Shown one piece after another: positions 11,476 to 23,200 of a DNA stretch of 64,000 bases. The notes beneath the pieces were generated by a model, which did not search any database, had not been told where the DNA came from, and saw only the letters and a program-made list of their open reading frames with translations. Position numbers and translations under genes: made by a program. The stretch is from Coleophoma eucalyptorum. Lineage: Eukaryota > Ascomycota > Leotiomycetes > Helotiales > Dermateaceae. Numbering within the stretch: position 1 is the stretch's first letter; every line of letters starts with the position of its first letter. Location: the NCBI GenBank assembly GCA_026120035.1, contig JALRME010000005.1:248001-312000 (forward strand). Reading direction: 5' to 3'.

Positions 11476-12135
11476 AACCCCCCATGCTCTTCCGACTCGC
11501 GACTCTCCCGCCCACCCCAAACCGAGAATCCCCCATCCATCCCATCCCATCCCATTCCCAATCCCAAACGCTAAACCAAACCAAACACCAAACACTCAAC
11601 CCTCAAAACCAAAAGCACTTCAGAAACCATAAAACCCGCAAGACCAGAAACCCGAGCACAGGCACACCTACGCACACAACCCAAAACCACACCCATCCGA
11701 TCAGACCAGATCAGACGAAAGGAGCCAACCGATGACGTGATCCCGGAGGCCAAAGTAGGATTACCAATATATTCATTACGAAGTAGGAAGCTAACCCTCG
11801 CCCTCCCCAAAAGTAAGGCATGAATTCCTAACATACCAAGGCAACCATCAATCCACCCACGACGACGCTCTACCCTATCACCCGACTACCGCCCAAATGC
11901 CAATGTCCCTCGATACTCTCGAGAAAGGCCCTACCCGACTCTTTTATCTCTGACACCCAATCCCAAGCACCCCCAACCGAAGCCTATCGCCCATCTCGCT
12001 TCTTGTTCCTTTGACGAACGAACCCCCTTCCTATTGTAGAAAATGATTATTTCCATCACTACACGAGCTCTTCATTTATCTCGTATACAATACATCCGAT
12101 CTATCCACTTCTCCCTCTCCCTGCACTGCCACCGA

Positions 12136-12206
12136 CTCTCTCTCTCTCTCTCTTCGCCTCGCCTCACCTCACCTCACCTCACCTCACCTCACCTCGCCTC
12201 ACCTCC
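12136..12206 (+). repeat. (CT)n followed by ACCTC pentanucleotide repeat
   Basis: A CT dinucleotide run leads into about nine copies of the 5-mer ACCTC/GCCTC. The region is strongly polypyrimidine on the plus strand. Confidence 0.85.
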
Positions 12207-13655
12207 CTAGTGTGCACCAGCCAAGCAACCCACAGCCTACAACCTAACCCATTCCCACTCTCACTATACCGCAGCCAGCCCCCCAACCAACACCCAAGCC
12301 CTCCAGCTCGCTAACCCTGTACTTAGTGTACAGCGGACAGCGCCAGTGCAAACATGCTTGAACCACAGCGTCCAGCCAGCCGCAGCCCTACTAAGAGCCC
12401 GGCCCATTCATGCACCCAGCTCACCGCTAAAAAGTTGTACTACTACTACTCCAGTCCGTACTGCCCTCTACTCACTTACTCACTCGCTCCCTCTCTCCCT
12501 CCCCCGAAAGTAGTTACCTGAAGCTAAAACCTCTGTCAGCACCCTAAAGTGGCATTCTAGAAGCACATTAGAAGCAGAGTCTTGCCCCTTCTGCTTCCCC
12601 ACGCTTTCTCTCTCAGTAGTTACCTGCCTAACGTATCCCACCTGACCTTACCACAACTGTCAGCTTTGAATAGACTACAGAAGTCTGATGGCAAGCCGGG
12701 TAACCATAGTCCAGTCAGGCCGACGCTCAGATCCAGATGCCAGAGCCGACAATTTAGCTTGCAATCCAACCCCATAAGCTCAGGCTTGGACCGTTCGCCT
12801 TATGTCAGGGTCTAGACTCGAAATAGCCCCAATGCTATGCGAAACCTGGGACATCGGTGCTCACAGTGGCCCTCATTATTCCCTCATTATTCACTCTGTT
12901 CATGGACAAGAATCACCCTAAAGTGCAAGCTTGTAATATAAAACATTTCCCATTGCTTGATTACACTATCATTGTTGTTTGATTGCCCTTCCGGCTATGG
13001 ATTTATTGTCATGTCTTGTGACTAGACCTCATCGTTATGCAGGACGAGGTCATGAAAAAGAAAAAGAAATGAAAACATTCATTATCCCTGACTCTGTCTA
13101 CCATTCACTCTCACCCAATACCCAGTTCAGCAAGCCTTCAACCCGAAAGAACCATTCTCAGACGTGGAGTTGTGTGAGGTAGAAATAAAGGCGCGGCCAG
13201 CTTTGACATGGTAGCCTCCTAAGTCAGTCTCTCTGTTACAGCCGATGGCTCGAAGAGAAGAGAAGATTCCGAGCTGCGTGATCAAGTATCTTAATAGCCG
13301 TACAAAAACCTCGCAAGAAATGAAAATGTAAGTAGAAAAAAGGGTCTTTGCTGGCACGCACGGATGGGATCAAGATATTCGGGTTGATTATGGGCGCCGA
13401 CAAATCTCAGTTCTCGATTTAAGGTCCAGAACTTTGCCATCGTGTGCATGTCGAAAGCTTGGTGGAGTGGAAATCGGCAGGTCTCCGAGCAAATCCCTGT
13501 TGACAGCAGTCGTGTCTCAGTATTCTGATAGTTGAAGGAAGAAAGGAAAACTGTACACACGGGCGATGATGTGGGTTGAAAAGAAAGAAAAGGCGTTGAT
13601 GCCGGTAGCCATGACCTGATAAGAGACCGCAGTAGTTGACGTTGCGCTTTGCCAT

Positions 13656-16600
13656 TTACCACTCAGAGCCCATGACGGGTCCGGTAGCAGGCATCTTCGC
13701 GCCCCAGGCACTTTCGTAGTTCTTCTTGTCCTCGTCGTCCTTCGCAGTCACATACCGCATGTAATCTTCGGCACCCATTGCCTCGGGAGGAGTGGGACGG
13801 AATGAATAGTTATGGTTGAGAGGACGATTCTCTGGCAATGTCTTAGAAGCGCCATGTACAACTACATCGTTCTCGACCTCCTTCGATGCTGCACGGCCAT
13901 TTGGTGAGGTACTCATAGTTGGCGCCAGAGATGCAGCCGCAGAGCCACGGTACTGTGGAAGGAACCCCTCTGCGGTTGTCGCAGATACAGTTCCTGACAA
14001 AGCTGGTGCAGCCTTAGCTGTATTTCGGAGGATGTTTTGCAAAAACTTCGTCTGTTGTGCAGTACTGGAAAAGTCATTAAAATTCCATTCGTACTATTGC
14101 GTTGCAGACTTACTTGCTTACAGCAGCGACCCGCTCAGCAAAAGTGCTACTTGAAGAAGGTAGTGGTAATTTATGGGAAGGCTTCTGAGATGTAAGGTGG
14201 ATTTCTACTGTGGAAGCATTGCTGTGAGAACTAGGGCTGGAATGGTCCGAACCAGCAGCTTTATTGGTGGCAGCAGGCCATCCTGTACCATTTGTGGGTA
14301 AACCCCAGGAATCCAAGCTTTTGGCATCATTGTCATCCTGTTATTCGTCAATAATGGACAAGACTGTAGGGAATTATCAAACTCACAACCCGCTCTTCGC
14401 AATTTGGCACTTTCTCAAGTTCGGGCACATTCGTGAACACGGCCGGGGATTGATTTAGAGCAGGGGCGGGCTGGCCCGAAAAGAGCTGCGCATATCCAGA
14501 ATCGCTCTGGTATTGTGATGCTAGCCCTAATAGGTGACTTGGCTGAAACCATTGGGAGGGATAAATGGCTCCATAAGCAAAGTTCTGAGAGGGAGTATGA
14601 TTTGCAGCACTGTGTTCGGGGCCAGGAGTAGGCTGGGAGCTATTGCCATGCTAAATTTCTGTCAGTGGTCGAAGACTTTACATGAGAAACTGAACGGAAA
14701 GCTTACAACAGCAGCACCCGTGAAGCTAAGAGGAGAATTTGAGCTTTCCAAGAAGAGCTTGGAAAAGTCAGGTGTAGTGGTATTGTTGCGGAAACGTCCT
14801 GGAGTCTGTGCAACAGAGATAACAGAAGCTTTAACCGGAGATGCAGGGTAAAAGTCTTTGCCATCGAACTTGGGAAGACCGTGAAAAGCAGAGCGAGGAG
14901 CTCTCCCCCAGTATAGATGCCGAGCACAAATCTCATCCTCGTTGAGTGGTCTTGGATATGTTAGACTGCCGGCGGTATCTCCACTTGCTTGAGCTCCTTG
15001 TGGAAATGCTCCAACAAGATATGGGATAGCTTTTGGTAAGACGGAAGATCCGGTAGAGGGTGACTGGATTGACTCGGAGTGAGCATGGTATGTATTGGAC
15101 TGCTTTAAGGTATGGGCATACTCGATGTCAGCATTACCATTCGCTGGGCGTGTTTGCTACGATGATTTAGTATACTATGTCCATAAGACTGCTAGTGAGC
15201 TCACCGTAAGGTGCATAGTATGAGCTTTTGGGAGATTGACTCTAATCTAAGAGCAGTGTTAGCTGAGTCTCAAAGTAATGTATCTTGCTTACAGGTCCCT
15301 GGTGAGCAGTATCAGTCTTTCTTGGTTCGCTCCATTCAACCTTTGATAAAAATCGAGACTCAATCTCAGCCATGGTTTCCTGGGAGATCTCCACCGTCTC
15401 CGGCTCAAACAGTGTAGCTGGAGTGACTGGCCGGGTAATAGGAACTGCTCTGCTTTGAGAACGGGGCTTGAATGGAGGGGCCATTGCAGCAGTAGCGCTT
15501 AGTCTCGATTGTCGAGTTGATTCTGTATGGGAAATGACCTTCGTACTCGCAGAGCTGTCAGCCATGCGAGATTTCTCCTGGCTTTCTGTCTCCTGCGCAT
15601 AACCCTCCGCAAAAGCACGTTCGTTCTTTAGCTGTTCGTTGAGCATAGTCTCTAGCATCATAATTTGCGAGCTTAGCGAGTTGCGGGTGTTTAATAGCTG
15701 CTCTTGGTCTAGGTGGGTGGTTACAGTGTTGAGCTGATCGAGTTGCATGCGGTAGCCTTGGAGAAGCTGTTTAGTATGTTCAGAAAGAGGAAGGGGATTG
15801 GGGTGCAGAGGTGCAAATGGAGCAAAAGCATGAGGAGCAGCGATCAGAGACTGGAAGCCCTTGATCAGAGCAGTCAGCATACGTGCTTCATTGCGAGCAG
15901 GATAATATTACTCACGTGGGAAACTCCAACTGAACCGTTGGGAAACATCGTCGGCTGAGATTGACCAGCTGCTAGCATTCCCAAAGGATTTCCAGGAAAG
16001 AATGGTGAGCTATGAAGAGGAAGGTTTCCCATCATACCTGGAGGAAGGAAGTTGGGCGCTCCAAGCATTGAGATAGGTAGGGGTTGAGCATTTGCTGGAG
16101 GTTGAAAACCAGCTGGTGCGGGATAGACTAGGTGGCCGTTGTACATGAAAGGCTTTGTCTGGTCGAATTGACTTGGATGAGAGATTTTAATAGGATCAGA
16201 CTCTTCTCTGTTAGTATGTTCTGTAACTGATACAGAGGCCCCATACTCCTGTGCATAGGATTAGCTGAAAACGCAAATAGCATGCAATTCATCTTCGATC
16301 TTGCGCATTGCAGTATAGGAAAAAGCTCGCATTGCAGTCAAGCTTTCTTTAAGTAAAGCGGATATTTCTTAATATTTCTGGCAAAGTCTTGAAGAAATCC
16401 GGGACTTACCGTAGAGGCTTGCTGCTCTGGAGAAGTCATGATGGGTGTTACTACACGGTCAGGCGCCGACGCGTTACAGATCGGCTGTATTCCTGTGGCA
16501 AATCCAGGAGCAGGAAAATAAGCGCTTGTTGATGTGTTTGCTAGATCGAGAGTACCTTGATCCCAGGCTGGCTGGGGCTGTGGGAACTCAGCTGGGTGAT

Positions 16601-17225
16601 TCAAGTTGTGAGGCTCGAAAAAATACTGCTCAGTGTTCCATTCAAAGGTTGGCTGTACTGGTAAGCGGGTATTTGGGACAATGCGACCTCCAGCTGTGAC
16701 GCGAATGTGCGTAGGAGAGACAACTGCTCTGTAGAATCGTTGGAAGTTTTCCGATTGTTGTGCTGCAAGATTGCTTGGTGCAGAATATGGCTCTGATCTG
16801 TCGGACGTGTCAGGTCTGCGGAGATACCAATTAACACGTTGGCTGCCTCGAACTGGATGGCTGTGTGAGTTCTCACGTCGTCCCAAACTCTCATCAGAAT
16901 ATGCTTGCGACGATGAATGGTCACGGCGGTATGCCAGAGGGTGATATCTCTTAAATCGAGAGAACTCTCCAATGATGTCTTTTGTTTTGCAGTAAAAGGT
17001 TTGTGGCTTCTCGAAAGCTTCCTTGGGAATTCTGAGAATGCTCTCTAAGTGAAATTTTAGTTATTGTTTATGAGATTTCCGAAGTTGAGTTGTTGTGGGC
17101 TTACCAATGGAATATTGCTGAGGAATTCTCGTGATCGGACAAAGCACAATAGAGAGCGAATCTCTCAACTCAAGGATTTCCTCAGGCGCGTACCGCCTGG
17201 CTGCTTGTGTATTGAGCGTCACCAT
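13656..17225 (-). CDS. Putative eIF4E-binding (4E-T/Cup-like) low-complexity protein
   Basis: Nine exons on the minus strand: 17225-17105, 17044-16410, 16248-15916, 15850-15293, 15246-15205, 15156-14707, 14650-14387, 14337-14114, 14064-13656, giving 1011 aa. Frames agree at every junction. The N-terminus has Y12-A-P-E-E-I17-L18 followed by E-L-R-D-S. This fits the eIF4E-binding pattern Y-x4-L-hydrophobic with Ile for Leu, and it resembles the first motif of metazoan 4E-T (Y-T-K-E-E-L-L-D-I). The rest is mostly disordered and rich in Pro, Ser, Gln and Asn, with a short helical segment in exon 4 (around residues 390-450). The C-terminus is more ordered and ends near P-V-M-G-S-E-W. Translational repression or mRNP association is inference. 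Only the peptide match and overall composition support it. Exon 5 is just 42 nt, and intron 2 (161 bp) is longer than its neighbours. Confidence 0.8.
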
Positions 17226-20200
17226 GGTGCAAAGCTTTTCTTAATAGCCCCAGCGCATATTTAACCCTCTGGGCTATAGTCGATTTCGCACAACCAAGTT
17301 TCCCAAATACCTTCCGAATATAAAATGTTCAGCTTGCTAACCTGATTCAGGTTCTTTTGTACTTTCTCATAACCGGGTCTCTAGTCGTTTTCGAGGTGTG
17401 CCCTTCAAACACATCAGTCTAGAACCTCTCATGACATTGTTTTTTGCTCGACAAAAGTGGATTTTATCTGGAAGGGGCATTCACACTGGGTTTTAAACAA
17501 CGAGAACCTGCATGACGAAGAAGATTTCGAGGTGTACTGCACCTTATTCGTCCATCCATGGCCAGCTTTGGCTTTGTCAACCTGAGCCTAGGTTGTCCGT
17601 TGAATGTGATGAGGTATAATAGTACTCACAAATCAGTGGAGATGGCAGACAACAGTCGCCGGTAAAACACTCAGAATTACAGATTATAAAAGCAAAGCTC
17701 CGTGAAGCTGTGAAGAAGCGTACGAGTAAACGAGTGTTGGACAAAAGGCTGCGATTGTCACAGATGAATGTGGGGAAATGAAAGCAGAAGAGAAAGTACG
17801 GATGGCTTCTCATAAAGTGAAGGACTTCCTTTCGCTAAGTACTTTGTCAAGACAACCTCAGGAAGGAACTACCAATATAGAAGCAAGACCCTAGAGATAT
17901 TTCTTTCAGAAACAATCCAGCATGAGAAATCACTTTCTTTTGAGAAGACAAAGACGGAAACCCCTTAGATACCGATTATCCTGTTATTAACCTCTCTCCA
18001 ATTATGAGCGACGAGAGAAGAATGGTGGATGACAAAAAGAATTCTGACCGACAAGAACAACACGTCAAACAGTGACTTCAAGTTCTTTATGCATAATTCT
18101 GCAGCAGAGGTGGTGTCTTGACGGATGCTTGTCAGCAGCTTGCGCAAGCATGCACTTTGCACAGAATCTCTGAAGGTTTCTCAAGCTACGAGGGATCTCT
18201 GGAGAAGTAGACAGTTCCTGATGTCTGTTAGCACAGTGCGATATCTACTTCATATGGAATGCCTGCACGCTTCTTTGGGAAATAACTTGGCACGGATTTC
18301 GAGTGGTGTCACGACTGACTAAGGTTATATATAACACTACTGGCCAAAGGGGTTTCGACGGGATAACAAGTCTGGCACACTCCATATTCTCGATCTCAAA
18401 TTCTGTTACACTTCAATCCAGCTACAAATCTGCAGCGATTGAAAGAGAATCGGTCAATCACACAGTTTGCTCAAAGGATCAATTACAGGATCTCAGTCAA
18501 GATCTGCCCCTGTGAATTGTCGTAAGGCTAAGCACTGTCCACATCTTGGTTCCTCTCATGCAAAATCCCAATATCTTGATGTTCTGGGTCATATCAAGGA
18601 CTTTGGACGAGATTTGTGGGTAAAAGAGAAAAGGAACCGCCTAACAAGATCGAGGCTCGAAGCGCTATCCACAACGGTTTCATTCTTGTAAAAAGGGGAG
18701 CAGACAATCAGTAGCGAGCTGGTCGACGCTAGCGCAATATATTCCGATGGCCGTCGGCTCGGTCATTCATTCCCTCAACCGACCACCTTCCCTCGACCTC
18801 TGGTCCTCTTGCCGTTTATCTCCATCCTGCGCCATGCACATACACATAGCATCATCAGTCTCTACCTATATGGCAGCCCCGCTCTGTATAGCATCCTAGG
18901 ATCCGTGTCTCGGAAGGAATGACGATACCATGTAGCGCACATTATGGCTGTCTCGGTCATGGCTCCTCAGTATTCAGCATCCGCCATTACCCACAGCTAC
19001 AGTACATCTCAAGGAGAGATGGCAAGCGAAATATTTTATCACATCTCAACTTGTACAACTCATCGCTCGCTTGTCGGACAGACAGTACATCCCCCCACAA
19101 ATAGCAACAAGGTCCGATCGTGATGTTCTTACCGCTCTTAACTGTTCACCGACTGATACACCAATGGTGTTGGTCCAGTGAACCAGTTCATAACGTTGGT
19201 GCCTTCATTTTCAGTCGTTCGTGAGATGCTGGGAATGGCCCGAGTCTGGCCTGCTGACAAGCAAGCTTATCCTGGGCATCTTCTTCCATCCTCAGAATGG
19301 TGTCCTGTGTACCGGCCGTTTGGGACCCCCAAGGTCCCACGTTTGGCGGAACTGCTGAGGAGCGAATGTGGTGCACACAACGTCCCTAGTTTGCCACGAA
19401 TCATCGTGCTCCAAAGTTTCTCCACATTCAAGGAGGGGAAGTATTCTCTCGGTGGCCAAATCATCGTGGTCAGCTGCTTGCTCCTTCCGGCACAGTTTTG
19501 TCTATCTCGAACAGACAGCGCATTGGTTCAATCGCTGGGCTTCGGGATCTTGGTCAAATTTCATATGCAAGATTCTAACTCTCATGCAGCAATGGACCGA
19601 CAGAATCCAAGAAAACACCTTGGTGAAGGTAGTACCTCTGGTTCAAGGGCCCCAGACATCACCACGGCCTGATAACAAGCGGGTTTCATTCCAGTACGTC
19701 TCGTAAGTCGTGAGGTGCTTCAAATGTTGGGAAGTTTCCGCCCAAGTGCATCAAGAAACTTCATGCGGGATTCGCTTCCGAGGGTGTCTCATTGGGCCTC
19801 TACAGCACTCGTAGATATTGAGGAGCATCATAAGCTTAGTTCCACTAGGCAATGCAGGATTGAAAAGATAGGTTTGATTTTCATGATCTGCCATTATTAT
19901 TCGTTCACTCGTAAATGAAACATCAATCTGATATGGAACAATGATGACGCCGGTGTTCCCAGCCCATCAACCAGACGAAGCTGCTTGGTAGGGTAATACA
20001 ATCTGAATGTATCTCAAGCTTCCCTTGTCCTCCACCCGTCCTTGGAACTGTCAAATCCCTTCCATTGGAACCGCGGAACATGCACTAAAATCCCCGGTCC
20101 GTCCTTTTGGACCATCCTATTCGAGGTTGAAGGAACCTCCTGTCCATATTGGACTCTTTTGCTGGGCTTTGAGCTTCTTTCCCATAGACTTCACTCTGAG

Positions 20201-23200
20201 TCTCTCCAATGCCGACAAAGTTGCAGCAGGGCTCTCAGTGGAGGTGGGAAATTCTTCCAATGAATTTCCCTCGATGAGCCACCGACTGTCGTAGTCGCCG
20301 GCACAGACAACCTCCTTGAGGGCATAATGGAATGTGCCATTCTCAATCTGTGGCACACATATCTCTCGCGCAACACGAGATATTGTTGTTGAAATTAAAT
20401 CGATATCGGATTCACGTCCATCCGCCTACGCCATGCTGTTAGCCCTTTGCCTGTGTAGGACCACAATACTTCGTACCAAACAATGGGCACATGGTGCATT
20501 ATTCACCCAGACCCAATGTGGGCAGTTGAAGGTCAACCAGTATTTGCAACGATACTTGTAGTAACCTCCGGATCCACTCATATTGAATGGGCTCGTACCC
20601 GCTGGCACGAAAGCGATGGGATGCGCAAATAGAAGCGCAGAAAGAGTTCAGTAAACAAAGGCTTGAGCGCTTTAATAGACACTCAGGCAAAAAGCTTCAA
20701 AGTAAAGCGTTCTTTCAGGGAAGAACCACGAACTTGGGATTCTGGGAAAAAGCAAGGTGATCGCAGGCCAGGATTATATAGTATTCCTCACCCCTGTCGT
20801 CCCAAACAGCCCTCCACCATACGGCCCTACCCGAACCCATCCTTTACATCGCATCACTTTCTGGTATGGCAGTACGACTTTACTTGTACTCGGGACGCTT
20901 GATGTCTTTGCCAGTAGTTTGGGCGGTTACTTCAGAAACCCACATCTTTATTTTACTCCAGGGCTCCTGGACCCAGTAAAACCCGTATTTACCTGAACCG
21001 TTTGGCCAATCTGAGGCCTGCCGAGCATCCTTTTGGACTCTTCAATGTCTCCAGATTCTCCTGACGACCATCGGGACATTTTTCTCTGAATAATCAAGCT
21101 GCTCAAGCTTAGATTTGCTATCCCAATTCACGATCATCGGAAAGCTTCCCGGGCACAAGCGTAAAAAACTCAGAAACATGCCATCGTTATTTCACATGGT
21201 GCCTTACCCTCTTTGGCTAACAAGCTCCCAGGCAGATCAGCCCATGCTGCAGGGTATGGAACTCATGGGGCTTCAGGGATGTAATAATTGCGCAACTACA
21301 GAGGGGAGGACCGGTGCGGCGAGGCAATGCATATCTCCATGGTGAATTGGTCTCAGGAAAATCTGCCTCCACTTCTGAAATTCTTGCTTCTTGGTAGCTA
21401 CTCACCCTGTTACTTGCAGATCGGGCAAGCATGTTCCCTTTGTCGATCACTTAGTACGCGTATCTGCAATTATCTGGAGACACTATTCAATTCTCTTGTC
21501 TTTCCGCGAATACTTGAGACTGTGCAAACGGTGTTTGCGGCATCATGCAGTCAGACACATGTACCACCACCATAGCTGCACGCTTCACCAATGGTACAGG
21601 ACGGTCAAAAGTCAATCACCCACCCTAGAAAAGCTAGGGGCTGTAATTCGCCTTGACGCTTTGCTTGCCTTCCCTTGGGAATGATTTGCCAACCGCCCTC
21701 ATCCCACGGGCATCGTAGCATAGAATTCGCTTCCGGCGTGTAGTGGAGCCCTGGAGCTCCGCTTCTACAATTTGGGGGGTATAATCAACACCGAAAGACG
21801 TTTTATACTTTCTGTGAGTTGCACCACGCTCAAAGTTTGGGGGGATTTCCACCCACGGGAATGGCAGGTTCAAGGATGGTGGTCCGGGAATTTATCCCTT
21901 GAGCAACGTCAAATTTGAGCAGAAATTTCAGCCTGGTTCCCCGGACTGATATTATAGGCCTGTCGGAGCAGAAACTCTGCCCACACCCAGGCTTTCTTGC
22001 CTTTTCATGTGCTGGCACTCTCACGGTGAAGCTCGATCTCTCCACACGATACCAATCAAAGATTTCTCGGGTACACCAACCTCGAAATTCGGCGGGGTCT
22101 AGAATTAAACACCTATCATCCTCGGCCATGACACGGCCGTGGGTGCACATGAGCGAGGAGCTCGGTTCGCAGCATGGTTTTGATATCGGCATGACAAACT
22201 GTAAAGCAGGCATGATTTAGCGCCCGTTGAAACAGCTTCACCGTAGCTTATTGCGGCCCGATCCTTGTTACCTCGTGCCCCGTAAGGAACAAACTACAGT
22301 AAACAGTAACACAGCGGCAAACCTGTTCGAGTGTCATTTGACAGTCTCACAGCACACCGCCTATAGGGGAGACTGGAAAAGGCCAAGGTCTTGGCAGCAA
22401 TCAAGAAAGTACATAAAATTGGACTGCAATAAGGGTGAATGCAACTCGACTTGGTCAAATTTGAAGCCCTCGCCGGGCCAAACCTTCGACGTGAGACTCT
22501 CAGAGGTAATCAATGTCGGTTCTAGTCGAAGAAATTGATAGTTTGATGTAACAATCTTCGCAAATCGAAAACAAGGACCGTTGGGGAAATTGGCTTGATG
22601 TAAGGCACGGTATGTGGATTCGACTTCGACCATCAGCGGAGACGTACAAGATATACATACATATCTGACGATGATCGTACTCAAAACCGTGACAAGTAGA
22701 TCGTTCCAGATTCTACCACTGAACTGCCTGCAATTTAGCCTATAGCAAAAGTGGCAACTATCTCTCGCATTTGTCACTGAATCCATAAACTGATTCGAGT
22801 GCCGGGGCTTAGAAACGAACCTTCTTTGATATGCCGAATAGCGACGGGAAGAAGCTGGAGCAGAGCTAGGGCTAGAGCAGGCTCAGAAGGTTGAGCGGCT
22901 ATGAGGCTACTATACTGCTCAGAAATCTGAGTTCGTATCCCTGCCTGCTTTGCTGCAAAGCGGGTGGCGGGATGGCACGAGCCGTCCGTTCATCTGTCAT
23001 GAATATCTTGACATACATTCTCTTCCTGTGACTCGAGATTCAAAGGGTGTAGGAGGATGTTTGACCACAGGAAGATTGGAACTGGAAATGTGAGCTGTCA
23101 TATTTCCTGCCACCGCCTGCCACTTTTCCATGATTGGATGTCATATCCTGCAGCTCTGCAACGTTTCCGTGGAGCTCGCTTACTCTGGATCAGATTCGGG

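Larger units (their letters stand above)
9794..13655. other. Gene-free 3.9 kb upstream of nrc-2, microsatellite- and pyrimidine-rich
   Basis: No supported coding region. It should contain the promoter and leader of the kinase gene (leftward) and the 3' UTR of the gene ending at 13656. CT-rich tracts, trinucleotide and pentanucleotide repeats dominate 10.1-12.5 kb. Openings there are low-complexity shadows. Confidence 0.55.
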
